Assembly (NCBI RefSeq): GCF_008119785.1
Contig: NZ_VSFA01000002.1
Location: forward strand, 62,001 to 126,000
From: Micromonospora sp. MP36
GTDB taxonomy: Bacteria; Actinomycetota; Actinomycetes; Mycobacteriales; Micromonosporaceae
Direction: 5' to 3'
DNA: 64,000 nt
The notes under the pieces are model-generated. The model did not search any database, was not told the origin of the DNA, and saw only the letters and a program-made list of their open reading frames with translations. Position numbers and translations under genes: made by a program. Of the stretch, positions 9,062 through 19,048 are shown piece by piece (the stretch's first letter is position 1; each line of letters begins with the position of its first letter).

Positions 9062-9071
9062 GACCTAAGGT
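9062..9071 (+). promoter_or_regulatory. GACCTAAGGT element before dnaA
   Basis: The 10-mer GACCTAAGGT, containing the -10-like TAAGGT, lies 81 bp before the dnaA start. The same 10-mer is found before dnaN at 11644-11653. It is probably a shared proximal promoter element. Confidence 0.5.
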
Positions 9072-9152
9072 CCGCGCGTACGCGGTGGCGGGCCGGGACT
9101 GCCGATGGACAGCAGCGGTGGTCGGGAGCAGAGGCGAGGGGGTGGCACGACG

Positions 9153-10967
9153 GTGACCGGAGCGACCGACCTTGCCGCGGTGTGGACGGCGGCGACCGAG
9201 GAACTCGCCGACGAGATCATCTCCGCGCAGCAGCGGGCGTACCTCCGGCTCACCCGGCTGCGGGCGATCGTCGAGGACACCGCCCTGCTCTCCGTACCGG
9301 ACGCCTTCACCCGGGACGTGATCGAGTCGCGGCTGCGCCCGGCCATCACCGAGGCCCTCAGCCGGCGGCTCGGCCGGCCCATCCAGGTCGCCGTCACCGT
9401 CCGGGTCGCCGAGGACGCGGGCGGCCGCCCGGCCGGCACCGTCTACCGGACCAGTCCCGAACCGGCGGACCGTGACGCCCCGCTGGACCTGCTCGCCGGT
9501 CTCGAGCCCGGCCCGCCGATCGAGGCCCCCGGCTTCCCCGAGCTCGGCTACCCGGGCCGGCCAGAGGCCCCGGCGTACCCCGAGGAGCCCCCCGCGCCCA
9601 CGGTCAGCGAGCCGGCGCCGCGGCAGCGCACGCCCGACGGCGGCCGGCCACACCTCATCCCGCGCGGCGGGGACGGTCAGGACACGCTGTTCAGCGACGG
9701 CTTCGCCGAGCCGCTGCGCGCACCCGAGCGGCGCGGCTTCGACGAGCGGGGCCGGGTCGAGCCCCCGGGCCCGGACGCGGGCGGGTACGAGCCCCGCTAC
9801 CGGGAGAACCGGGCCGACCCGCCGCTGCGCGGGCTGCCCCGGGACGGCGCCACGGACAGCGGGCCGGGCCGGGGTGGCCCGAACCACCGCCCCGGCGGCC
9901 AGGCCGACCGGCGACTGCCCGGCGGGGCGGAGACCGGCGGCAACCGGCTCAACCCGAAGTACATGTTCGAGACGTTCGTCATCGGTTCCTCGAACCGCTT
10001 CGCGCACGCGGCGGCCGTCGCGGTGGCCGAGTCGCCGGCAAAGGCGTACAACCCGCTGTTCATCTACGGCAGCTCCGGGCTGGGCAAGACCCACCTGCTG
10101 CACGCCATCGGGCACTACGCCACGACGTTGGGCAACGCCCGCTCGGTCCGGTACGTCTCGACCGAGGAGTTCACCAACGACTTCATCAACTCGCTGCGCG
10201 ACGATAAGACCAGCGCGTTCCAGCGCCGCTACCGGGACGTGGACATCCTCCTGATCGACGACATCCAGTTCCTGGAGAACCGGGAGCGGACCCAGGAGGA
10301 GTTCTTCCACACCTTCAACACCCTGCACAACGCCAACAAGCAGATCGTGATCACCTCCGACCGCTCGCCGAAGCAGCTGGCGACGCTGGAGGACCGGCTG
10401 CGGACCCGGTTCGAGTGGGGACTGCTCGCCGACATCCAGCCGCCGGACCTGGAGACCCGGATCGCGATCCTGCAGAAGAAGGCCGCGCAGGAGCGCCTGT
10501 ACGCGCCGCCGGACGTGCTGGAGTTCATCGCCTCGCGGGTGTCGAACTCGATCCGGGAACTGGAGGGCGCCCTGATCCGAGTCACCGCGTTCGCCAGCCT
10601 CACCCGCTCGTCGGTGGAGCTTTCGCTCGCCGAGGAGGTGCTGCGCGACTTCATCCCCGACGGCGCCGGCCCGGAGATCACCGCCGACCAGATCATGGTC
10701 TCCACCGCCGACTACTTCGGGGTGAGCCTGGAGGACCTGCGCGGCCACTCCCGGTCCCGGGTGCTGGTCAACGCCCGCCAGGTGGCCATGTACCTGTGCC
10801 GGGAGCTGACCGACCTGTCGCTGCCGCGGATCGGGCAGGCGTTCGGCGGCCGGGACCACACCACGGTCATGCACGCCGACCGCAAGATCCGCCAGCAGAT
10901 GGCGGAGCGGCGCTCGCTCTACAACCAGATCGCCGAGCTGACCAACCGCATCAAGCAGACCACCTGA
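9153..10967 (+). CDS. dnaA: Chromosomal replication initiator DnaA
   Basis: Binds DnaA boxes in oriC and melts the adjacent AT-rich DNA to start replication. 604 residues from the GTG at 9153, chosen because GAGGGGG lies 10 bp upstream; an in-frame ATG at 9105 has no such site. Domain I occupies residues 1-95. A long Pro/Gly/Arg-rich domain II runs to about 265, typical of actinomycetes. The AAA+ core has Walker [11 protein letters not shown] near 307-316, Walker [11 protein letters not shown] and the arginine-finger region. Domain IV carries the box-binding signature [15 protein letters not shown] near residue 565. It is followed by an intrinsic terminator. Confidence 0.98.
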   Translation: MTGATDLAAVWTAATEELADEIISAQQRAYLRLTRLRAIVEDTALLSVPDAFTRDVIESRLRPAITEALSRRLGRPIQVAVTVRVAEDAGGRPAGTVYRTSPEPADRDAPLDLLAGLEPGPPIEAPGFPELGYPGRPEAPAYPEEPPAPTVSEPAPRQRTPDGGRPHLIPRGGDGQDTLFSDGFAEPLRAPERRGFDERGRVEPPGPDAGGYEPRYRENRADPPLRGLPRDGATDSGPGRGGPNHRPGGQADRRLPGGAETGGNRLNPKYMFETFVIGSSNRFAHAAAVAVAESPAKAYNPLFIYGSSGLGKTHLLHAIGHYATTLGNARSVRYVSTEEFTNDFINSLRDDKTSAFQRRYRDVDILLIDDIQFLENRERTQEEFFHTFNTLHNANKQIVITSDRSPKQLATLEDRLRTRFEWGLLADIQPPDLETRIAILQKKAAQERLYAPPDVLEFIASRVSNSIRELEGALIRVTAFASLTRSSVELSLAEEVLRDFIPDGAGPEITADQIMVSTADYFGVSLEDLRGHSRSRVLVNARQVAMYLCRELTDLSLPRIGQAFGGRDHTTVMHADRKIRQQMAERRSLYNQIAELTNRIKQTT

Positions 10968-10994
10968 GTCCTCCGCCACCGCGCACGGCGGCGC

Positions 10995-11027
10995 AAGGCC
11001 CGACCGGGGATCCGGTCGGGCCTTTTT
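10995..11027 (+). terminator. dnaA intrinsic terminator
   Basis: AAGGCCCGACCGG, loop GGAT, then the exact complement and a five-T run (to 11027), 28 bp after the dnaA stop. It has both stem and U-tract, rare in this GC-rich window, and isolates dnaA transcription from oriC. Confidence 0.93.
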
Positions 11028-11049
11028 CGTCCCTGTGGATGCCGGGAGC

Positions 11050-11080
11050 TTGACCCTCGACCCGGTCGAGGGCCCACGAT
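11050..11080 (+). promoter_or_regulatory. MerR-type promoter/operator inside oriC
   Basis: TTGACC (11050-11055), a 19-bp spacer containing the palindrome CCTCGA-N5-TCGAGG, then CACGAT (11075-11080). The elongated spacer with a central palindrome is the hallmark of MerR-family promoters. No coding frame follows; the next bases are DnaA boxes. It closely resembles the site upstream of the MFS gene at 52087, so it may be a relic or a transcript that crosses the origin. Confidence 0.5.
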
Positions 11081-11507
11081 CGGTGTCGTGTTCGTCCACA
11101 GCACGGCCTCGTTGTCCACACCCCCTGTTCCACAGACGGTGGAAAACCACGCTCGTTCCAACCCGGTTACCCACAGACTGTGGACAAGTCCTGGGGACTA
11201 CGCTGTGGACGCCTGGGGATGACGAGCGAGTTGTCCACGGGCGACGGTCGGCCTGTGGGCGACCTGTTGAAGGTTCTGGGGATGACCTCGATCAACGCGG
11301 CCCGCCCCGTCCACAACGCTGGGGAGAAACCCCGTGGATTACCGGTGGACAACCGGTGGACAACGGTGGACAACCTGGGGGCCGGCGCGGGCTGTGGACC
11401 GGAACACGCGTTGTACCCCTGGTTCTCCACAGCCAAACCACCGGTGGATAGCCTGTCTGACCTGCGCGGACGCCGGTTCTCCACAGTTTGCACAGGTGCG
11501 ATGAAGA

Positions 11508-11550
11508 CGATGAGTTATCTCTTCTAAACAACAAAAACCAATCATCACCG
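11508..11550. other. AT-rich unwinding region of oriC
   Basis: About 43 bp with over 60 percent A+T (GTTATCTCTTCTAAACAACA and following bases) in a window averaging near 27 percent A+T. It adjoins the DnaA-box array on the dnaN side, the expected place for the duplex unwinding element. Confidence 0.75.
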
Positions 11551-11643
11551 TTGGACTTCCTGTGGATCGGGCCGGAGCGCTGCCGTCGGCAGTCGCCCCG
11601 GCGCCTGGATCCACGGGGTCGGGCGCACAGCCGATGCCCGCGC

Positions 11644-11653
11644 GACCTAAGGT
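11644..11653 (+). promoter_or_regulatory. GACCTAAGGT element before dnaN
   Basis: Exact copy of the 10-mer found before dnaA (9062-9071), here 84 bp before the dnaN start. It contains TAAGGT as a possible -10 hexamer. Confidence 0.5.
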
Positions 11654-11737
11654 GCGAGGGGTACCCGCCGGTCGGGCGGGACGGGTGGCAGCGGTCGGCA
11701 TGAGAGAGTTGTCGCTGACGTCGACGCGGAGGCATTG

Positions 11738-12871
11738 ATGAAGTTCCGAGTGGAGCGCGACGCGCTCGCCGAGGCGGTCGCCTGGACCGCCAAGAGCCTG
11801 CCCAACCGGCCCTCCGTACCGGTGCTGGCCGGAGTGATGCTCCGGGTCACCGACGGCAACCTCCAGGTCTCCGGCTTCGACTACGAGGTCTCCAGCCAGG
11901 TCACCGTCGAGGTGCAGGGGGACGCCGACGGCGCCGCGCTGGTCTCCGGTCGCCTGCTTGCCGAGATCACCAAGGCCCTGCCGGCCAAGCCGGTGGACAT
12001 CGCCGCCGTCGGTGCCCACCTGGAGCTGGTCTGCGGCAGCGCCCGCTTCACCCTGCCGACCATGCCGGTCGAGGACTATCCGGCCCTGCCGGAGATGCCG
12101 GAGAGCGCCGGCACGATCGACGCGGCCGCCTTCGCCGCCGCGGTGGCCCAGGTGGCGGTCGCCGCCGGCCGGGACGAGACGCTGCCGATGATGACCGGCG
12201 TCCGCATCGAGCTCTCCGGCAGCACCCTGGCGATGCTCGCCACCGACCGCTACCGCCTCGCCCTGCGTGAGATGGAGTGGAACCCGGACGACCCCGAGGT
12301 GAGCCTCAACGCGCTGGTGCCCGCTCGGACGCTGCACGACACCGCCAAGGCCCTCGGCCCGCTCGGCGGCCAGGTGACCATGGCGCTCTCGCAGGGCGGC
12401 GCGGGCGAGGGCATGATCGGCTTCTCCGGCGGCACCCGCCGGACCACCAGCCGGCTGCTGGACGGGGCCAACTACCCGCCGGTCCGCTCGCTCTTCCCGG
12501 CCAGCCACAACGCCGAGGCCCGCATTCCGGTCAGCACCCTGATCGAGGTGGTCAAGCGCGTCGCATTGGTCGCCGAGCGGACCACGCCGGTGCTGCTGAG
12601 CTTCAGCTCCGACGGCCTGGTCGTCGAGGCCGGCGGCACCGAGGAGGCCCGGGCCAGCGAGGCCATGGAGGCCACCTTCACCGGCGACCCGCTGACCATC
12701 GGCTTCAACCCGCAGTACCTGATCGACGGCCTGGCCAACCTCGGCGCCCAGTACGCCCAGCTCTCGTTCGTCGACGCCTTCAAGCCTGCGGTCATCTCTC
12801 CCGCGGGTGAGGATGGCGAGGTCATCCCGGGGTACCGGTACCTCATCATGCCGATCCGCGTGTCCCGCTGA
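11738..12871 (+). CDS. dnaN: DNA polymerase III beta clamp
   Basis: Sliding clamp that tethers polymerase III and other partners to DNA. 377 residues with the three-fold clamp architecture; it starts MKFRVERDALAEAVAWTAKSLP and ends with the usual YRYLIMPIRVSR. The hydrophobic protein-binding pocket region (NPQYLIDGLANLGA and the MPIR tail) is intact. The start is the ATG with GGAGG 5 bp upstream, not the TTG just before it. Confidence 0.98.
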   Translation: MKFRVERDALAEAVAWTAKSLPNRPSVPVLAGVMLRVTDGNLQVSGFDYEVSSQVTVEVQGDADGAALVSGRLLAEITKALPAKPVDIAAVGAHLELVCGSARFTLPTMPVEDYPALPEMPESAGTIDAAAFAAAVAQVAVAAGRDETLPMMTGVRIELSGSTLAMLATDRYRLALREMEWNPDDPEVSLNALVPARTLHDTAKALGPLGGQVTMALSQGGAGEGMIGFSGGTRRTTSRLLDGANYPPVRSLFPASHNAEARIPVSTLIEVVKRVALVAERTTPVLLSFSSDGLVVEAGGTEEARASEAMEATFTGDPLTIGFNPQYLIDGLANLGAQYAQLSFVDAFKPAVISPAGEDGEVIPGYRYLIMPIRVSR

Positions 12872-12911
12872 TCGCACCCCAGCAAGACCAGACGTACGGA
12901 GGTAGGAGCAG

Positions 12912-13784
12912 ATGCAGCTCGGCCTGGTAGGACTCGGCCGGATGGGCGGCAACATGCGGGAGCGGTTGCGCGCCGCCGGCCACGAGGTGGTCGGCTACGA
13001 CCGCGACGCGGAGCTGAGCGACGTCGCGAGCCTCGCGGAGCTGGCCGAGAAGCTGGAGTCGCCCCGTGCGGTCTGGGTGATGGTCCCGGCCGGCGTCACC
13101 GACGCCACGATCGACGAACTCGCCGGCGTCCTCGGCGAGGGCGACATCATCATCGACGGCGGCAACTCCCGGTTCAGCGACGACGCCCCGCGCGCCGAGC
13201 GCCTGAACGAGCAGGGCATCGGCTACGTCGACGTCGGCGTCTCCGGTGGCGTCTGGGGCCGGCAGAACGGGTACGCCCTGATGGTCGGCGGCGCCCAGGA
13301 GCACGTCGACCGGCTGATGCCGATTTTCGAGGCGCTCAAGCCGGCGGGTGAGTTCGGTTTCGTGCACGCCGGGCCGGTCGGTGCCGGCCACTACGCCAAG
13401 ATGGTGCACAACGGCATCGAGTACGGCCTGATGCACGCGTACGCCGAGGGCTACGAGCTGCTGGCCAAGTCGGAACTGGTGACCAATGTGCCGGGCGTCT
13501 TCAAGTCCTGGCGCGAGGGCACCGTGGTCCGCTCCTGGCTGCTTGACCTGCTCGACCGGGCGCTGGACGAGGACCCGGAGCTGGCCGAGCTGAGCGGCTA
13601 CACCGAGGACACCGGCGAGGGGCGCTGGACGGTGGACGAGGCGGTCCGGCTGGCCGTGCCGCTGAACGTCATCACCGCCTCCCTCTTCGCCCGGTTCGCG
13701 TCCCGGCAGGACGACTCGCCCGCCATGAAGGCCGTCGCCGCGCTGCGTCAGCAGTTCGGCGGGCACGCCGTCCGCAAGCGCTGA
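12912..13784 (+). CDS. gnd: 6-phosphogluconate dehydrogenase (short, NAD-type)
   Basis: Oxidative decarboxylation of 6-phosphogluconate to ribulose 5-phosphate. 290 residues, the short form found between dnaN and recF in many actinobacteria rather than the 470-residue dimeric form. It has an N-terminal Rossmann motif [12 protein letters not shown] (4-15), the substrate motif [11 protein letters not shown] and the catalytic lysine K163 in [13 protein letters not shown]. An aspartate/glutamate rather than an arginine after the second beta strand (YDRDAEL) fits NAD preference. The ribosome site GGAGGTAGGAG lies 4 bp before the ATG. Its place here probably ties expression to the replication cluster. 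Confidence 0.94.
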   Translation: MQLGLVGLGRMGGNMRERLRAAGHEVVGYDRDAELSDVASLAELAEKLESPRAVWVMVPAGVTDATIDELAGVLGEGDIIIDGGNSRFSDDAPRAERLNEQGIGYVDVGVSGGVWGRQNGYALMVGGAQEHVDRLMPIFEALKPAGEFGFVHAGPVGAGHYAKMVHNGIEYGLMHAYAEGYELLAKSELVTNVPGVFKSWREGTVVRSWLLDLLDRALDEDPELAELSGYTEDTGEGRWTVDEAVRLAVPLNVITASLFARFASRQDDSPAMKAVAALRQQFGGHAVRKR

Positions 13785-13800
13785 CCGGTATCCACAGCCT

Positions 13801-14934
13801 GTGTACGTCCGTCGGCTCGAACTGGTCGACTTCCGCTCGTACGAGCGGGTCGGCGTCGACCTGGAGCCGGGCCCGAACGTGCTGATCGGCGCCAACGGCG
13901 TCGGCAAGACCAACCTGGTCGAGGCGCTCGGCTACGTGGCGACCCTGGACTCGCACCGGGTCGCCACGGACGCCCCGCTGGTCCGGATGGGCGCCTCCTC
14001 GGCGGTGATCCGCTGCGCGGTGGTGCACGAGCGCCGGGAACTCCTCGTCGAGCTGGAGATCGTCCCCGGCAAGGCCAACCGGGCCCGGCTGGGTCGGTCC
14101 CCAGCCCGGCGCGCCCGCGACGTACTGGGCGCCCTGCGGCTGGTGCTGTTCGCCCCGGAGGACCTGGAACTGGTCCGCGGCGACCCGGCCGAGCGCCGCC
14201 GCTACCTCGACGACCTGCTGGTCACCCGCCAGCCCCGGTACGCCGGGGTGCGCGCCGACTACGAGCGGGTGGTCAAGCAGCGCAACGCCCTGCTCCGGAC
14301 CGCGTACCTGGCCCGCAAGACGGGCGGGTCGCGGGGCGGGGACCTGTCCACCCTCGCCGTCTGGGACACCCACCTGGCGCACCACGGCGCCGAGCTGCTC
14401 GCCGCCCGGCTGGAGCTGGTCGCCGCGCTCGCCCCGCACGTGGCCAAGGCGTACGACGCGGTGGCGGCGGGCAGGGGCGCGGCCGGGATCGCGTATCGGC
14501 CGTCGGTGGAGCTGACCGAGCCGACCACCGACCGTACGGCGCTGGCCGAGGCGCTGCGCGTCGCGCTAACCGAGAACCGGTCGGCGGAGATCGAACGCGG
14601 CACCACGCTGGTCGGCCCGCACCGCGACGACCTCGCCCTCACCCTCGGCCCGCTGCCCGCCAAGGGGTACGCCAGCCATGGCGAGTCCTGGTCGTACGCG
14701 CTGGCCCTCCGCCTCGCCGGGTACGACCTGCTGCGGGCCGACGGCATCGAGCCGGTGCTGGTGCTCGACGACGTCTTCGCCGAACTGGACGCCGGCCGCC
14801 GGGAGCGGCTGGCCGAGCTGGTCGGCGGCGCCAGCCAGCTCCTGGTGACCTGCGCGGTCGACGAGGACGTGCCGGCGGCCCTGCGCGGCACCCGGTACGC
14901 GGTGAGCGAGGGGACGGTGTGCCGTGTCGGATGA
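13801..14934 (+). CDS. recF: Recombination mediator RecF
   Basis: SMC-like ATPase that loads RecA at single-stranded gaps with RecO and RecR. 377 residues; Walker [11 protein letters not shown] at 29-38, the ABC signature [15 protein letters not shown], Walker [13 protein letters not shown] and the D-loop are all present. The GTG start lies 17 bp after gnd, in a spacer that contains a DnaA-box-like TATCCACAG. Its last 11 bases overlap dciA. Confidence 0.97.
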   Translation: MYVRRLELVDFRSYERVGVDLEPGPNVLIGANGVGKTNLVEALGYVATLDSHRVATDAPLVRMGASSAVIRCAVVHERRELLVELEIVPGKANRARLGRSPARRARDVLGALRLVLFAPEDLELVRGDPAERRRYLDDLLVTRQPRYAGVRADYERVVKQRNALLRTAYLARKTGGSRGGDLSTLAVWDTHLAHHGAELLAARLELVAALAPHVAKAYDAVAAGRGAAGIAYRPSVELTEPTTDRTALAEALRVALTENRSAEIERGTTLVGPHRDDLALTLGPLPAKGYASHGESWSYALALRLAGYDLLRADGIEPVLVLDDVFAELDAGRRERLAELVGGASQLLVTCAVDEDVPAALRGTRYAVSEGTVCRVG

Positions 14935-15649
14935 GGTCCAGCTCCCGCCGGCCCGGCTGGGCCCGGGGCGCGGCGGGCGTACCCCTGCCGACGGCGACGG
15001 TGCGGCGGCCTCGGCGAACGGGCGGGACGCGGCGGGTCGCCGGGGGGCGGCGGGCGCGGCCGGGGGCCGTCGGGGCGGTGCCGGGGCCGGTCCAGAGGCC
15101 GACGGCGCGAGCCCGGCCGAGGCGGGTGCCCTCGGTGAGCTGCCGGCGGGGGCGTCCGGGCCGGAGCTGGCCCGGGCGGTGCTGGACGCGGCGAAGGCCC
15201 GCCGGCAGGCGGCCGCCGGCACCCGCCGGCGCAGCGCGGTACGCGGGGACGGCGAGCGGCGGCTGCGCGGCTACTCCGGTCCCGGGCCGGATCCGCGCGA
15301 CCCGCAGCCGCTCGGTGCGGTGCTGGAGAAACTGGTCAAGGCGCGCGGCTGGCAGCAGCCGGCGGCCGAGGCCACGGTCTTCGGCGCCTGGGAACGGGTG
15401 GTCGGGCCGGAGGTGGCGCAACACAGCCGCCCGGTCAAGCTGGAGGACGGCGAGCTGACCGTGGAGGCCCGCTCGACCGCGTGGGCCACCCAGCTCCGGC
15501 TGCTCGCCGGCTCACTGCTCCAGCAGATCGCCCGTGAGGTGGGCCACAACGTGGTCCGCAAACTCCACATCCACGGCCCGGCCGCGCCGTCCTGGTCGCG
15601 CGGCCCGCGTCGGGTCCGTGGCCGCGGCCCCCGTGACACCTACGGCTGA
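14924..15649 (+). CDS. dciA: DciA-like DUF721 protein
   Basis: DUF721 proteins (DciA) help load the replicative helicase DnaB in bacteria without DnaC. 241 residues from GTG, overlapping recF by 11 bp. The first ~100 residues are Gly/Ala-rich and disordered. The DUF721 domain runs from about 125 to 220 ([14 protein letters not shown], then [38 protein letters not shown]). The tail is basic ([13 protein letters not shown]). Position between recF and gyrB is conserved in actinobacteria. Confidence 0.88.
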   Translation: MSDEVQLPPARLGPGRGGRTPADGDGAAASANGRDAAGRRGAAGAAGGRRGGAGAGPEADGASPAEAGALGELPAGASGPELARAVLDAAKARRQAAAGTRRRSAVRGDGERRLRGYSGPGPDPRDPQPLGAVLEKLVKARGWQQPAAEATVFGAWERVVGPEVAQHSRPVKLEDGELTVEARSTAWATQLRLLAGSLLQQIAREVGHNVVRKLHIHGPAAPSWSRGPRRVRGRGPRDTYG

Positions 15650-15679
15650 CCGTCCGATACGTCCCGCGTAGGGGCGAGG

Positions 15680-15759
15680 GCCACCTCGCCGAGGTGGCGG
15701 CTTCCGGGCGCGGCTGACCCCGCCACCTCGCCGACCTGATGTTGATCAGGCGAGGCGGG
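15680..15759. terminator. Two hairpins between convergent genes
   Basis: GCCACCTCG and its complement form a near-contiguous stem (15680-15698). CCTGAT-GTTG-ATCAGG (15735-15750) forms a second, flanked by the complementary segments CCTCGCC and CGAGGCGG. They lie between dciA and the oppositely oriented gene and probably stop transcription from both sides. Confidence 0.6.
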
Positions 15760-15789
15760 TGGGCAGCGGCGGGAGACCGGGTCGCGGGG

Positions 15790-16344
15790 TCAGGCGTCGG
15801 CGTAGACGGCGAAGCCCCGGTCGGCGCAGCGCCGGTAGAAGGCGGCCAGCACCCCCAACTCGGCGCAGGTGAAGTTCCACTGCGGCGGGTCGCCGTTCTC
15901 GTCGCGCAGCCGGTCGAGCCGGCTGTCCAGCCAGCGCAGCTGCTGCTCGGCCAGGCGACCGTCGCCCAGCAGCGACCGGAGCACCTCGCTCACCGACTCG
16001 AAGGTCACCGCCTCGCCGATCGGCCGGTGCCGGGCGACGAACTTCTCCACGCCGTCGGCGATCCAGGAGCAGCCGTCCGGGTCGATCACCGGGTCCTCGT
16101 CCTCGGCCGCGTTCTCCGTGGCGTAGAGCACATTTTCCAGGCCGAGGATCAGGTCGACCAGCTCGCTGTACGCGGTCGCGCGTACGGTGCCGGTCTTGGC
16201 GATCAACTCGGCGAGCGCCGCGGTGGGGGCGGAGATCCGTGGCAGGTCCACGATCTCGCCGAAGTCGACGAACTCGGCCGGCGCGACCGGGTCGTAGAAG
16301 CGGCCGGTTCGCGGCCAGTGCACCGCGACGTTGTCCAGCCCCAT
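15790..16344 (-). CDS. Conserved hypothetical protein (184 aa)
   Basis: I do not recognise a named family. A soluble, acidic protein without signal peptide or membrane segment, rich in Leu/Arg helices (QQLRWLDSRLDRLRDE), ending CAELGVLAAFYRRCADRGFAVYADA. Coding is convincing: ATG with AAGAGGTGA upstream, strong third-position GC and no low-complexity sequence. It points against the dnaA-gyrA flow and is a single-gene unit inserted between dciA and gyrB. Confidence 0.75.
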   Translation of the reverse strand: MGLDNVAVHWPRTGRFYDPVAPAEFVDFGEIVDLPRISAPTAALAELIAKTGTVRATAYSELVDLILGLENVLYATENAAEDEDPVIDPDGCSWIADGVEKFVARHRPIGEAVTFESVSEVLRSLLGDGRLAEQQLRWLDSRLDRLRDENGDPPQWNFTCAELGVLAAFYRRCADRGFAVYADA

Positions 16345-16970
16345 CTGGCGTCACCTCTTATTACCAAGCGCGTTGTCGGACCGATCGGGTCGATCGTCCC
16401 GGTTCCGCCCGCCAAAGATCAAGACCGCTGCGGCGGCGCCGCAAACGTACGGCACGCCGGATCCCGCCGCGACCCCCGGTCGGTCACGTGCCGATACCGA
16501 TGCGGTGCCCGACGACCGCTCCGGGTCGCGGCGTGGCGTCAGACCGAGCCAGAGTGGTGGGACGACTCCGGGTCGCGGCGTGGCGTCAGACGTGCCGAGC
16601 CGGAGTGGTCGGAAGCGCCCTCGATCAGGGCCAGGTGTGTAGGGGGAGTCGCGGACAGCATGATTCGGCCGGCTACGGAGTTCTCAGCCGCCCCGCAGGG
16701 GTGCCGAGTGGCGGTTTAGTCGTGTGCGCAGAGTAAGATTGATGGCGAGACGAAAGACCCGACACGGAGCGACGGACAGGGGCCCCCGGGCCCTTGATCA
16801 TTGTCCCGGATCGGGTCAAGCCGATCGCGATCCGCGGGCGACCGCGGCGCCCGGCGTACGCGATCTGTGACCTGGAGATGCGGGGACCGGTTCGTGCGCC
16901 GACGTCGCGTGCTGTCCGCCGAACCCGCGCCCCGCGCCCTGGCGTGGTCGGTGCGAGAAAGTGGCCGAGG
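16345..16970. other. Intergenic region upstream of gyrB
   Basis: 626 bp without a convincing gene between the divergent 15790-16344 gene and gyrB. It contains a tandem duplication of about 50 bp (16511-16610) and a possible -10 hexamer, TAAGAT (16734-16739), about 230 bp before gyrB. The gyrB mRNA therefore probably has a long leader, including a GC-rich hairpin near 16780-16795. Confidence 0.5.
16511..16610. repeat. 50-bp tandem duplication
   Basis: Two adjacent copies (about 16511-16559 and 16561-16610) share the run TCCGGGTCGCGGCGTGGCGT followed by CAGAC and a GAGTGGT end; they differ by small indels. It lies upstream of gyrB, outside any gene. Confidence 0.8.
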
Positions 16971-18917
<1,947 letters not shown>

Positions 18918-18972
18918 CGGACCGGGCCGGGGCGGCCGGAGATGCACCCGGCCGGCCCGGCGGTCCACAGGG

Positions 18973-19012
18973 TTATCCACAGTCTGGCCGGTTTCCACAG
19001 CCGTTATCCACA
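18973..19012 (+). promoter_or_regulatory. DnaA boxes between gyrB and gyrA
   Basis: Two perfect TTATCCACA boxes at 18973-18981 and 19004-19012, with a TTTCCACA near-match between them (18992-18999), in the 131-bp gap before gyrA. The density equals that of the dnaA promoter and suggests that DnaA binds here. Confidence 0.85.
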
Positions 19013-19048
19013 GCACGAACACGACTTTGAGTCTGATAAGGGTTAACA

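Larger units (their letters stand above)
11028..11643. other. oriC: Origin of replication oriC
   Basis: The dnaA-dnaN intergenic region, with many DnaA boxes of the high-GC type TTGTCCACA. Exact copies lie at 11112-11120 and, reversed, 11179-11187. Close matches lie at 11092, 11126, 11167, 11204, 11231, 11307, 11393, 11423 and 11477. Three directly repeated GGTGGACAA boxes sit at 11344-11352, 11355-11363 and 11365-11373, spaced 11 and 10 bp, about one helical turn. An AT-rich stretch at 11508-11550 next to the last boxes is the likely unwinding element. Arrangement and neighbours match actinobacterial origins. Confidence 0.95.

Noticed and set aside
9105..9152. ATG start for dnaA at 9105
   Set aside because: No ribosome site, and no family similarity before [10 protein letters not shown]; the GTG at 9153 has GAGGGGG at good spacing.
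11035..11451. Open frame across oriC
   Set aside because: Its residues are translations of DnaA boxes (repeated Cys-Pro-His and Trp-Thr); no start signal.
16491..16500. parS-like GGTCACGTGCCG upstream of gyrB
   Set aside because: Only the CACGTG core is shared; the arms do not match parS.
16794..16970. N-terminal extension of gyrB
   Set aside because: The frame is open but Arg/Pro-rich and not part of any GyrB; the normal start is the GTG at 16971.
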